Of a stretch of 64,000 bases of DNA, positions 47,288 to 57,300 are shown one piece after another; positions within the stretch are counted from its first letter, which is position 1; every line of letters begins with the position of its first letter. The position numbers and the translations under genes are program-made. The DNA is taken from positions 358,200 to 422,199 of the forward strand of contig NZ_JH815206.1 in assembly GCF_000296465.1 (NCBI RefSeq), given 5' to 3'. Source of the stretch: Barnesiella intestinihominis YIT 11860 (GTDB taxonomy: Bacteria; Bacteroidota; Bacteroidia; Bacteroidales; Barnesiellaceae). The notes below the pieces were generated by a model. The model was not told the DNA's origin and did not search any database. It saw only the letters and a program-made list of their open reading frames with translations.

Positions 47288-47890
47288 ATGAATTTCGCTG
47301 AAACGTGTAATCGTATTTTTTGGAATACAACACAATATTATCATCGGTTCGACCAAGTCGATACCCCGTTGGAAAATCCTTATTCGGAAGGGAGTATAGA
47401 ATATTATCTGTGTCTGAAAAATTGGATCGATGTGGTTCAGTGGCATTTGGAGGATATTATTCGCAATCCCGAGATAGATCCCGAAGAGGCCTTAGCTATC
47501 AAGCGAAGGATCGATAAGTCGAATCAGGAGCGTACCGATTTGGTGGAAATGATCGATGATTATTTTTTACAAAAGTATGCCAACGTCGAGGTAAAAGCGG
47601 ATGCAACCATCAATACGGAAAGTCCGGCTTGGGCCATAGACCGTCTGTCGATTCTTGCCGTTAAAATCTATCATATGCAACAAGAGGTAGAGCGTAAGGA
47701 TGCCTCTCCCGAGCATATCGCCAAATGCCGGGAAAAGCTGAGAATTTTATTGGAGCAACGAGCCGATTTGTCTATGGCGATCACCCAGTTGCTCGATGAA
47801 ATAGAGTCTGGCAAGAAATATATGAAGGTTTACAAGCAGATGAAGATGTATAACGATCCGGCATTGAATCCGGTTTTATATAAAAAGTAA
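47288..47890 (+). CDS. DUF4254 family protein
   Basis: A 200-residue, mostly helical cytoplasmic protein of the DUF4254 family, whose function is unknown. The N-terminus has the family pattern NRIFWNTTQYYHRFD, and the middle holds NQERTDLVEMIDDYFLQ. Family members are found next to heptosyltransferase-type genes in Bacteroidetes. Here too a family 9 glycosyltransferase starts 10 nt after it, so a role in LPS core assembly or its control is likely but unproven. Confidence 0.85.
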   Translation: MNFAETCNRIFWNTTQYYHRFDQVDTPLENPYSEGSIEYYLCLKNWIDVVQWHLEDIIRNPEIDPEEALAIKRRIDKSNQERTDLVEMIDDYFLQKYANVEVKADATINTESPAWAIDRLSILAVKIYHMQQEVERKDASPEHIAKCREKLRILLEQRADLSMAITQLLDEIESGKKYMKVYKQMKMYNDPALNPVLYKK

Positions 47891-47900
47891 TACACTTTTT

Positions 47901-48956
47901 ATGCCTTATCGCAAAGTACTGATTATACGTTTGTCGGCATTGGGCGATGTCGCGATGACTATTCCCGTGGTTTATTCCGTATGCCGGGCTTATCCTGAAA
48001 CCACATTCGTGATGCTTACTCAAAAAGTGGCTTCACAGTTGTTCATAAACGCTCCGAGAAATTTACAGGTTGTCGTCGCCGATGTCAAGGGAAGGCACAA
48101 GGGCTTTGTCGGGCTTTATCATCTGGCTCGGGAGGTTCGTCGGTTGTCCATCGATGCCGTAGCGGATTTGCATGATGTGTTGCGAACGAAGGTGTTGCGC
48201 TTTTTTTTCAAATTATGGGGGATTCGTGTTGCCGTAATCGATAAAGGACGGAAAGAAAAACAGGAATTAACGTCTCGCAGGGCGAAAGTGTTGCGTCCGC
48301 TTCGTTCCTCTTTCGAACGGTACGGCGAGGTTTTTGTTTCGCTCGGGTTTAGTTTTGTTCCTAACTTCGTCTCTTTGTATAATGAGGGTGTGGGCGACGA
48401 AGGATTGTATTCGGAGTTGACGCTCCCGAAATCTTCCGGAGAGCGTTGGATAGGAGTGGCTCCGTTCGCCAAGCATAAAGGTAAGATTTACCCGCTCGAC
48501 CGTATGGAAAAGGTCGTTTCGGAGTTATCGGAGGAAAGCCGGGTAAAGATTTTTTTGTTTGGAGCGGGCGATCGGGAACGGGAGATTTTGTCCTTATGGC
48601 GTGAGCGTTATTCGGGGGTGATTTCTTTGGCGGACAAGCGTTATGGCTTTGCGGTCGAGCTGTCTTTGATGAGCCGTCTCGACGTGATGATTTCGATGGA
48701 TTCGGCCAATATGCATTTGGCATCGTTGGTGGCGGTTCCGGTCGTTTCGGTTTGGGGAGCTACGCACCCGTATTGCGGCTTCTTAGGTTGGCGACAGTCG
48801 GATAGCGGTGTGGTTGAGTTGCCACTGGATTGTCGTCCTTGTTCTGTATTCGGCAATAAGCCTTGTTATCGAAAGGATTATGCATGTTTGGAGATAGCCC
48901 CGGAAACTATTGTCGATCGCGTGAAAAGTTTAGAAACTCTAATAAAAGAGAAATAG
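47901..48956 (+). CDS. Family 9 glycosyltransferase (heptosyltransferase-like)
   Basis: A 351-residue GT-B enzyme. The N-terminus VLIIRLSALGDVAMTIPVVY is the hallmark of ADP-heptose:LPS heptosyltransferases, and the C-terminal donor site appears as MISMDSANMHLASLVAVPVVS and VWGATHPYCGF. It would add a heptose or similar sugar to the inner core of lipid A. It is the middle gene of a small LPS-core run with DUF4254 and a kinase-like protein. Confidence 0.9.
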   Translation: MPYRKVLIIRLSALGDVAMTIPVVYSVCRAYPETTFVMLTQKVASQLFINAPRNLQVVVADVKGRHKGFVGLYHLAREVRRLSIDAVADLHDVLRTKVLRFFFKLWGIRVAVIDKGRKEKQELTSRRAKVLRPLRSSFERYGEVFVSLGFSFVPNFVSLYNEGVGDEGLYSELTLPKSSGERWIGVAPFAKHKGKIYPLDRMEKVVSELSEESRVKIFLFGAGDREREILSLWRERYSGVISLADKRYGFAVELSLMSRLDVMISMDSANMHLASLVAVPVVSVWGATHPYCGFLGWRQSDSGVVELPLDCRPCSVFGNKPCYRKDYACLEIAPETIVDRVKSLETLIKEK

Positions 48957-49032
48957 GTTGAATACATTTTTCTTACATCGTTGAAAAAGCGTATTTTTAT
49001 CATCATATTATTCAAGACCCGATGACCAGAAA

Positions 49033-49791
49033 ATGAAACTTGTTCTGAATCCATCATATTGTCAGCTGCGAAATTTCGTACAGAAACTGCCGATTTCATT
49101 TCCTACGTTGGGTGATTGCATTTATAAAGCTAGAAACGAGCTTCGCAAGTTTTCTTATGAGGGGCAGTGGTATGTGGTGAAGAATTATAAAGTGCCGTTG
49201 TTTATCAATAGAATCGCTTATACTTTTTTCCGTCCCAGCAAGGCTTCCCGGGCTTATGAGTATGCGTTGAAATTGCGGTCTATGGGAATAGAAACCCCTG
49301 CCCCGGTCGCTTATATCGAACTAAAAAGCGGGGGACTTTTGCAGCATTCTTTTTTTGTGTCGGAAAATTGTTCTTATCCTCGTATGATGCGAGAATTCGA
49401 GGAGGGCGGTATTGCCGGACGTGAGGATATTCTGGAAGCGTTCGCCGCTTTTACGGTAGGTTTGCATAAAAAAGGGGTCTTACATTTGGACTATTCTGCC
49501 GGAAATATTTTGTTCGACAAGCAGGAGGAGGGTATCGTGTTTTCTATTATCGACCTGAACCGTATGCGGTTTATACCGATGACTCCGAAAATGTGCTTAG
49601 CCAATTTCAACCGATTTTGTCGGGACGAGTCGGTCGTGCGATATGTCGTAGGGGTGTATGCTCGTTTACGAGGGTGGGACGAGGTTACTTCCATAGAGGA
49701 GGCTTTGCGAGCGCATAGGGAGTTTTGGACCAAGATAGAGCGAAAAGAGACTTTGAAACGCCGACGTGAAAGTTCCCATTCCTTGAAATAA
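49033..49791 (+). CDS. LPS core kinase-like protein (Kdo/InaA kinase family)
   Basis: A 252-residue protein kinase-like fold. The catalytic loop reads LHLDYSAGNILFD (about 155-167), with the expected Asp and Asn, and the metal site follows as IIDLNRMRF. The N-terminal YVVKNYKVPLFINR contains the ATP-binding Lys. Members such as KdkA and WaaP phosphorylate Kdo or heptose of the LPS inner core. Context beside a heptosyltransferase supports the same here. The gap of 76 nt before it makes a separate promoter possible. Confidence 0.85.
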   Translation: MKLVLNPSYCQLRNFVQKLPISFPTLGDCIYKARNELRKFSYEGQWYVVKNYKVPLFINRIAYTFFRPSKASRAYEYALKLRSMGIETPAPVAYIELKSGGLLQHSFFVSENCSYPRMMREFEEGGIAGREDILEAFAAFTVGLHKKGVLHLDYSAGNILFDKQEEGIVFSIIDLNRMRFIPMTPKMCLANFNRFCRDESVVRYVVGVYARLRGWDEVTSIEEALRAHREFWTKIERKETLKRRRESSHSLK

Positions 49792-49908
49792 ATAGGAATA
49801 TTTAGAGCTCTGTTCTCGTGCATAGCCCTAAAAAACTCCAATCGGCTTCTCGTAATCACAAAATAAATTGTTAAGTTTGTCGTCGAAATACGGTGAACGC
49901 AAGAGCCT

Positions 49909-50934
49909 GTGGAAAATAATCGATTCGACATAAGAGAGCAAAAAATTTCGGATACCGAGCGTGAGTTCGAGAAAGCTCTGCGTCCGTTGGCATTCGACGA
50001 TTTTAACGGACAGGAGAAAATTATAGAGAACCTACGGGTTTTCGTCATGGCGGCGCGGATGCGCCAAGAGCCGCTCGATCATGTATTGTTGCATGGCCCT
50101 CCCGGATTGGGGAAGACCACACTCGCCAATATCGTGGCTAACGAGTTGGGGGTGGGTTTCAAAATAACGTCGGGACCGGTACTCGACAAGCCCGGTGATT
50201 TAGCTGGATTGTTGACTTCGTTGGAGGAAAACGATGTGTTGTTTATCGATGAGATTCATCGTCTGAGTCCGGTAGTGGAGGAATATCTTTACTCGGCGAT
50301 GGAAGATTTCCGTATCGATATTATGATCGACAAAGGGCCGAGCGCGCGTTCCATACAGATAGAATTGAATCCTTTTACGCTGGTGGGTGCGACTACCCGA
50401 AGCGGGTTATTGACGAGTCCGTTGCGTGCCCGATTCGGGATAAACTGTCATTTGGAATATTACGATCATGCCGTATTGACTCATATTATAGAGCGGTCGG
50501 CCAAGCTGTTGTGTGTGCCTTGTACGCATGAGGCGGCTACCGAGATCGCAATGCGCAGTCGTGGAACGCCTCGTATCGGGAATGCCTTGTTGCGTCGTGT
50601 TCGTGATTTTGCCCAAGTGAAAGGGTCGGGGAGTATCGATTTGGAGATAGCACGGTATTCTTTGGAAGCGTTGAACATCGATAAATACGGGCTCGACGAG
50701 ATCGACAATAAGATACTTTCGGTCATTATCGATAAATTCAAAGGCGGCCCCGTAGGGTTGACGACTATTGCGACGGCTTTGGGCGAGGATCCCGGAACGT
50801 TGGAGGAGGTATATGAACCGTATTTGATTAAAGAGGGATTTATCAAGCGTACGCCCCGGGGACGCGAGGTGACCGATTTGGCTTATACCCATTTGAATCG
50901 GCGACGGATTTCGGAGCAGGGTACATTGTTTTAA
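49909..50934 (+). CDS. ruvB: Holliday junction branch migration helicase RuvB
   Basis: A 341-residue AAA+ ATPase that drives branch migration with RuvA. Walker A GPPGLGKT is at 63-70, Walker B LFIDEIHR at 111-118, sensor 1 is GATTRSG and the arginine-finger region is in the RARFGINC segment. The C-terminal winged helix ends with [10 protein letters not shown]. It starts at GTG; a stop codon lies just upstream and no usable ATG occurs for 47 codons, so the GTG is firm. It is followed by a flippase gene after 20 nt, a pairing seen in other Bacteroidales. Confidence 0.96.
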   Translation: MENNRFDIREQKISDTEREFEKALRPLAFDDFNGQEKIIENLRVFVMAARMRQEPLDHVLLHGPPGLGKTTLANIVANELGVGFKITSGPVLDKPGDLAGLLTSLEENDVLFIDEIHRLSPVVEEYLYSAMEDFRIDIMIDKGPSARSIQIELNPFTLVGATTRSGLLTSPLRARFGINCHLEYYDHAVLTHIIERSAKLLCVPCTHEAATEIAMRSRGTPRIGNALLRRVRDFAQVKGSGSIDLEIARYSLEALNIDKYGLDEIDNKILSVIIDKFKGGPVGLTTIATALGEDPGTLEEVYEPYLIKEGFIKRTPRGREVTDLAYTHLNRRRISEQGTLF

Positions 50935-50954
50935 TCACGTATAAGCAGAGACGT

Positions 50955-52457
50955 ATGGCCGGCATGAAGAGTTTGGCGAAAGATACCGCCATATATGGTT
51001 TAAGTAGTATATTGGGGCGGTTCTTGAACTGGTGTTTCGTTTTTCTTTATATCAATGTATTGAAAACGACTGCCGAGTATGGCATCGTGACCAATCTGTA
51101 TGCGTATATGGCTCTTTTGTTGATTATCCTGACTTATGGCATGGAGACCGGTTTTTTCCGGTTTGCCAACGATAAGGAGGAGAAAGAGCCGCAGAGGGTC
51201 TATACTACCGGGCTTATTTCGCTGGCGACTACATCGACGTTGTTTTTTGTTCTTGTGTGGGTGTTTATAACACCTCTGTCGAGGTTGTTGGGGTATCCCG
51301 AGCATGAGGATTATGTGTTGATGATGGCGGCCATTATAGCCGTCGATGCTTTTACGGCGTTGCCGTTCGCTTACTTGCGTTATCGGCGTCGTCCGATACG
51401 GTTCGCTTCGATCAAATTGTTTTCGATATTCCTGAACATAGCATTGAATTTGTTTTTCATTCTGCTTTGTCCGTGGCTGTATGGTATTCACCCCGAGTGG
51501 ATTTCTTGGTTTTTCGACCCCGATTTTTTGGTGGGATATATATTGGTCTCGAATGTCATCAGTTCGGGAGTTGTATTGTTGGTTTTGTTCCCAGAGATTT
51601 TCGGGATACGTTATCGGTTCGACCGGCATTTGTTGTCACGCATGTTGAAATATTCTTTTCCATTATTAATTTTGGGGATCGCCGGTATTATGAACCAAAC
51701 CTTCGACAAGATGTTTTATCCTCAACTGGCAAGCAATCGCCCGGATGCCATGTCGGAACTCGGCATATACGGTGCGGTTTATAAAATAGCGATCGTGATG
51801 GTGATGTTTACACAGGCTTTTCGTTTTGCATACGAACCATTCATTTTTGCCCGAAGTAAAGATGCCGGCGACGGAAATAAAAAGTCGTATTCGGATGCGA
51901 TGAAGTATTTCATCATATTCGGGTTTTTCATCTTCCTCGCAGTGATGTTTTATATAGACCTCGTGCGGTTCTTTATGCCGGCGACGTATTGTACGGGATT
52001 GAAAGTTGTTCCTATTGTCATGCTTGCCGAATTGTTCTTCGGTGTGTTTTTCAATCTTTCTTTGTGGTATAAATTGACCGACCGGACACAATGGGGCGCT
52101 TGGTTCTCTTTGTTCGGTTTTGCCATTACGGCGATTATCAACATCGTGGGGGTTCCCCGTTTCGGATATATGGCTTGTGCTTGGGGGGCGTTCGTTTGTT
52201 ATGCGAGTATGATGTTGGCCTCTTTTTTTATCGGGCAGCGTGTTTACCCGATACGCTATGATTTGAAGTCGGCTTTCCGCTATACGCTGTTGACGGTTGT
52301 GCTGTATGCGGTGGCGATGGTTGTCCCTATCGAATCCCTCTTTTTGCGTTTGGCATTCAGGACTCTGCTCTTGGGTGTGTTCTTGGTCTATTTGTTCCGC
52401 CATGATTTGCCGATGAACGAGGTTCCCGGGTTAAGACGTTTCGTGTCCAAGTTTTGA
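50955..52457 (+). CDS. Polysaccharide flippase (MOP family)
   Basis: A 500-residue integral membrane protein with about 14 helices. The start MKSLAKDTAIYGLSSILGRF is typical of the polysaccharide-transport MOP group, and the STAEYGIVTNLYAYMALLLI-like segment follows. It is distinct from the flippase at 26659, which has a different N-terminal pattern, so the cell has at least two lipid-linked glycan exporters. It is probably co-transcribed with ruvB, but a functional link is not implied. Confidence 0.88.
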   Translation: MAGMKSLAKDTAIYGLSSILGRFLNWCFVFLYINVLKTTAEYGIVTNLYAYMALLLIILTYGMETGFFRFANDKEEKEPQRVYTTGLISLATTSTLFFVLVWVFITPLSRLLGYPEHEDYVLMMAAIIAVDAFTALPFAYLRYRRRPIRFASIKLFSIFLNIALNLFFILLCPWLYGIHPEWISWFFDPDFLVGYILVSNVISSGVVLLVLFPEIFGIRYRFDRHLLSRMLKYSFPLLILGIAGIMNQTFDKMFYPQLASNRPDAMSELGIYGAVYKIAIVMVMFTQAFRFAYEPFIFARSKDAGDGNKKSYSDAMKYFIIFGFFIFLAVMFYIDLVRFFMPATYCTGLKVVPIVMLAELFFGVFFNLSLWYKLTDRTQWGAWFSLFGFAITAIINIVGVPRFGYMACAWGAFVCYASMMLASFFIGQRVYPIRYDLKSAFRYTLLTVVLYAVAMVVPIESLFLRLAFRTLLLGVFLVYLFRHDLPMNEVPGLRRFVSKF

Positions 52458-52498
52458 AAGAGCGGTTTTGAGTTTCCGGTATTTTAATAAAAGTAATT

Positions 52499-53860
52499 AT
52501 GTCATTTCCCAAATTCGTTGATTCTGTCAAAAGGTTTTTGACTCATTATCTTGATATGAGTCAAGACAGGGAAGAAGAGGCGGCTTCGGTAGAAGCGATT
52601 CGCGCAGGAGTGGAGTTTAAGGGTTCTACGATTCTTATTTTGGTATTCGCGATATTTATCGCTTCGTTGGGATTGAATACCAATTCGGCCGCTGTGATTA
52701 TCGGCGCTATGTTGATTTCACCTCTGATGGGTCCCATCATGGGTATCGGATTGGGGTTAGGTATCAATGACTATGAGTTGATAAAACGTTCTTTTCGGAA
52801 TTTGGCAGTCGCAACGTTGTTCAGTGTGATAACGTCGACTATTTACTTTTGGGTTTCACCCCTGAATGAGGCCCGAAGTGAATTACTCGCTCGTACTTCG
52901 CCGACTATCTACGATGTGTTGATCGCTTTTTTCGGAGGATTGGCGGGTATCGTGGCGATGTCGTCTAAACAAAAAGGAAATGTTTTACCCGGTGTCGCCA
53001 TCGCCACGGCGTTGATGCCGCCGTTGTGTACGGCGGGATTCGGGTTGGCTACCGGTAATTTCTATTATTTTTTCGGAGCGTTTTATTTGTTTTTCATCAA
53101 TTCGGTTTTTATTGCGTTCGCAACGACTTTGGGCGTGAAGTTAATGAAATATTCGAAGAAGGAGTTTGTGGACGATGAACGGCGTAAGAAGGTGGAACGA
53201 ATGGTGTATACCATTTTGATACTGACTATGGCTCCGAGTATTTACCTTACTTACAATATGGTGAAAGAGAACTTTTTCGAGGTCGCAGCATCCCGCTTTG
53301 TTTCCCAGAATTTCAATTATGCCGATACTCAGGTTTTAAGTAAAAGTGCCGTGACGGAGCACGGAAAGCACATCATACGCGTCTCTTTGGTAGGAGCCGA
53401 AATCCCGAAAGATTCCATAGCTGTGGCACAGGCGAGATTGCCCCAGTATGGATTGGGCGGTGCTATATTGGAGGTTCGTCAAGGGTATGGGCAAAATCAA
53501 GCGGATATAAGTACTTTGAGCAGTGCGATGTTTAAAGATATTTATTTGCATAATCAAGAGCAGATAGATCGCCAGCAGAAAACGATAGATTCTTTGGAAA
53601 ATCTGGCATCGCATTACCAACAATATGATTCTGTGGGGGTGGAAATCGCTCCTGAAATAAAGGTTCTTTTCCCTAATGTGACCGATATTGCCATTTCGAA
53701 AACGATTTTCAGCCGTATCGATACGGAGGCGAGAGACACGACAACTCTTGCTGTGGTGCGTCATTCCAAAGTCTTTTCTTTGTCGGAGCAAAAAAGATTC
53801 AAGGAGTGGTTACAGGCTCGTTTAGGGACAAAGAAAGTACAACTTGTCATTGAAAAATAA
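52499..53860 (+). CDS. DUF389 family membrane protein
   Basis: A 453-residue protein of the DUF389 group (TIGR00341-like). The membrane core has the conserved GLNTNSAAVIIGAMLISPLMGPIMGIGLGLG and a second set ending GVAIATALMPPLCTAGFGLA, together about 6-7 helices over residues 40-260. A periplasmic C-terminal part of about 180 residues with a short coiled segment follows. Function is unknown; suggestions include a channel or transporter. It stands 41 nt after the flippase gene. Confidence 0.87.
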   Translation: MSFPKFVDSVKRFLTHYLDMSQDREEEAASVEAIRAGVEFKGSTILILVFAIFIASLGLNTNSAAVIIGAMLISPLMGPIMGIGLGLGINDYELIKRSFRNLAVATLFSVITSTIYFWVSPLNEARSELLARTSPTIYDVLIAFFGGLAGIVAMSSKQKGNVLPGVAIATALMPPLCTAGFGLATGNFYYFFGAFYLFFINSVFIAFATTLGVKLMKYSKKEFVDDERRKKVERMVYTILILTMAPSIYLTYNMVKENFFEVAASRFVSQNFNYADTQVLSKSAVTEHGKHIIRVSLVGAEIPKDSIAVAQARLPQYGLGGAILEVRQGYGQNQADISTLSSAMFKDIYLHNQEQIDRQQKTIDSLENLASHYQQYDSVGVEIAPEIKVLFPNVTDIAISKTIFSRIDTEARDTTTLAVVRHSKVFSLSEQKRFKEWLQARLGTKKVQLVIEK

Positions 53861-53879
53861 GGGGACAAAATAAATTTCC

Positions 53880-54240
53880 TTGCGGAAACACCCCGTAATG
53901 CTACGGGACACGGCAGAGAGAGGAGGCTTAACCTTGTCACTACTGTTGTCGGTTTTTTCAACCCCTCCGTCACTTCGTGCCACCTCCCCTATATTTTGCA
54001 TTACAAAACACAGGGGAGGAGTGTGGCTATATTCATTGCAGACGTGCAGAGGTCTTTTCTGCTTTACCCCCCCCTCGCCCTACGGGCACTCCCCCTATAT
54101 TTCTTCGAAAACACCCCGTAATGTTACGGGACACGGCAGGGAGAGAGTTGTCACTACTGTTGCCGGTTTTTTCAACCCCTCCGTCACTTCGTGCCACCTC
54201 CTCTATATTTTGCATTACAAAACACAGGGGAGGAGGACTG
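53880..54240. repeat. A/B tandem repeat, locus 8
   Basis: Two B modules and two A modules alternate in forward orientation. The spacer GTCACTACTGTTGTCGGTTT recurs at 53936 and 54150, giving a 214-bp unit. The spacer differs from that of loci 6 and 7, so this array was amplified independently. It lies between the converging DUF389 and TIR-Sel1 genes. Confidence 0.9.
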
Positions 54241-54308
54241 AAATGTCACGCAATGCCATAGAGTACGAAAGGGAAGGAGGTGCTCCTTTGTTTTTGACAG
54301 CTTTATTT

Positions 54309-57300
54309 TTAGCAGAACTTATCTAAACGATCGAGTGCTTCTTGTGCAAAACTATATCCTAAGTCGAGCGCTTTTTGATATAGTTCTTTGGCTTGTTTAT
54401 AATCTTTTTCCACACCTAATCCGTTTTCGTAAACTTCTCCCATTAACATATATGCTCGTCCGTATCCTTGCTCTAAACAGGGTTTTATGATTTCGTATGC
54501 TTTTTGCGGGTCTTGTACTGTTCCTAATCCGTGAAATATCATTCTGGCTAAGTCGATTCGAGCCGGTTCGTTCCCTCTTTCGATGGCTTGTATAAAGAGT
54601 TTTTCGGCTCTTTTGTAGTCTTTGGGCAGACCGTTTCCATCGAGATAATTGCAAGCCAAGTACCACATGGATTGGTCGTCGCCTAATTCATGCCCTCTGA
54701 TGTATAACTTGTTGGCTAATTCTATATTTGGTGCAGTGCCTTCGCCTCTTTCATAGAGTAGTCCTAACAGACTGCATGCATCCGGATAGTTCGCATCATA
54801 AGCCATTTGTAAATAGTCCAATGCCAATTTGGGGTTACGGGGAATACCCTCGCCGTAATAATACAGACGTCCTAAGTGATACATGGCCCATGCGTTGCCT
54901 TTATCGGCTGCTTTCTTCAAATAGAATGCTCCCATAGCATTGTTTTGTGTTACGCCTTGTCCCAAAAGGTATAAAAGAGCCATACCTTTTATTGCATTGA
55001 TTTCGTTAACGTCGACTCCTTTTTGATAGTATCGTTTCGCTTCGGCATAATCGATAAGTTCTTCCGGTCCGGTTCGATAGATATCTCCGATGAAACTCAG
55101 TGCGTAGGTATAGCCCATTTGGACCGCTTTTTTCAAATATTGTAATGCTTGTTCGGGATCTTGTATTTCTTCGGGTCCGTTCCAATATAAGAATCCGACA
55201 TTAAAGAAACCATAAACACTATCGAGTGCCGCGGCTTTTTTATATAGTTCCAGAGCTTTGGCTTGGTTGATTGCCATTCCTCTGCCGTAGAAATACATGT
55301 CTCCTAGTTCGTTGAACGATTCGGCATGGTTTCTTTGCGTTAAATAGGAAAAATAGGCGTAAGCCGTTTTGAATTGGGCTTTTTCCAATGCATTTTTAGC
55401 CTCTTTGTATAACTCTTCGTCTGACTTGTCTTGGGGTATTTCAATATCTGTTATGGTCTCGTCCACCAAATTTTTTTGGAGTTGTTCCATCCACTCCCGG
55501 GCTTCTTCATAACCTTGTTCGATAGCTTTACGGTAATAGTTCATCGCCTTTTGAGTGTCTTTTTCGAGTTGTCCGATACCATCGGTATGAAGCCTTCCCA
55601 ACCAATATGAGGCCTTCCCATATCCCTGTTCCGAGGCTGCCGTAAAGCAAGATATGGCTTTCGTCAGGTTTGCCGGTATTACTTCCCCGAAAAGATATAA
55701 TTCTCCCATCTTGTTGATGGCGGCGAGAATACCGTTGTCGGCGGCTAATTGGAAGTATTTGACGGATAATTCGAGATTTTGAGCCATTCCACTTTCGTTA
55801 TCTTCGAATAATAATCCCAGCCGATACGTGGCTTGATGGTTTCCGCGTTTGGAGGCTTCGGTGAGCAATTCGATTTCCCGAGGTATGTCGACCTGTAATC
55901 CTCCTTTACCGTTGTGGAGGTAGTAGCTGATTCGGAACATTGCATTCGTGTTGCCCAATTCGATAGCTTTTTGGAAATAGTGCACGGCTTTTCGTTCGTT
56001 GCTCTCGGTTTCTTCGTCATTCATGTAGGTTCCTCCCAAGAAGTTGTATGCCATGCCGGTTTCGTCTTGTTCGGCAGCTCGTTCATAATATCTACGGGCG
56101 AGGTCGATATTGAGCGGAACTCCCAATCCCGATTCGTAAATCAATCCGATATGAAGCAATGTATCGGTGTCTTTGGGATTGTATTCGATGTATTGCAGGT
56201 AGTAGTCCAACGCTTTGCGATTGTCCTCTTCGGTTTCCAACGAATAGTAATATCGAGCCAAGTCCCGGGTTGCCGCTTTGTAATTCTGCTCAACCGCCAA
56301 GCGGAACATGGAAAGTCCTTTTTCAATGTCCCGGGGAATATCGGAAGACCCTTTCATGAGTATGAATCCGCAACTGTATGAACCATATCCAGATCCGTTT
56401 TGAGAGGCTTTCAAAAAATATTCATATGCTTTGCCCATATGTTTAGGGGCCAATTCTCCATTAAAATAGAGGTCTCCCAAATCGTTCAGGGCTTGAACAT
56501 ATCCTAAATTCGCCGATTGGGATAGAAGGTTGATATATTTTTCTGTTTCTTTGTCGGCAAGGGCTTGTTGAGCTTCTAAATAGGCTTGTCGGGCGAATGG
56601 GTCGATGTCTTTTTCTTCTTCCGATTCGTGATCCATGCGGTTCAAAAGTTGGAAAGCGCTTTCATTTCCCATAGCGGCGGCTTGACTGAGATATTCCTGA
56701 GCCTTTTCTTTGTCGGGGAGCGTTCCTTGTCCTTTCCAATACATAAAGCCTAATGAATAGAATGCATAAGGATAACCTTCGTCACACGCTTTCTGGTAAT
56801 ATTCCATTGCTTTCTGGTAATCTTGTCGGACACCTTTCCCTGCATAATACATGTCTCCCAGTTCGGTCAAAGCTCTGCTGTGTTTTGTTTCGGCAGCTTT
56901 TTTGTACCAATAGAACGCTTTTTCATAGTCGATGGTCAATCCGTCTTCATAGGAGTACATGTCGCCTAAATTGCACATTGCGTCCGGCATATTTTGTTCT
57001 GCCGCTTTGGTGAACCAGTTGGTGGCTCTGACCGGGTTTGCATTGACATACCACCCGAAACGGTATGCACGTCCCATGTAGTTTTGGGCAAAGGAGTATC
57101 CGCTTTCCGCGGCTTGTTGTATGAGGTTGAATCCTTTCTCTTCTTCTCCCGATATTTCTTTATTGATAATTAGCTTCCCAAGATTATACAAACAAGAAGG
57201 AATGCCGGCTTGTGCTCCTTTTTGATACCAATCGGCAGCTTTCAGGATATTTTTTTGTACTCCGTCTCCTTCTTCATAGATTAATCCCAGAGTGAACACA

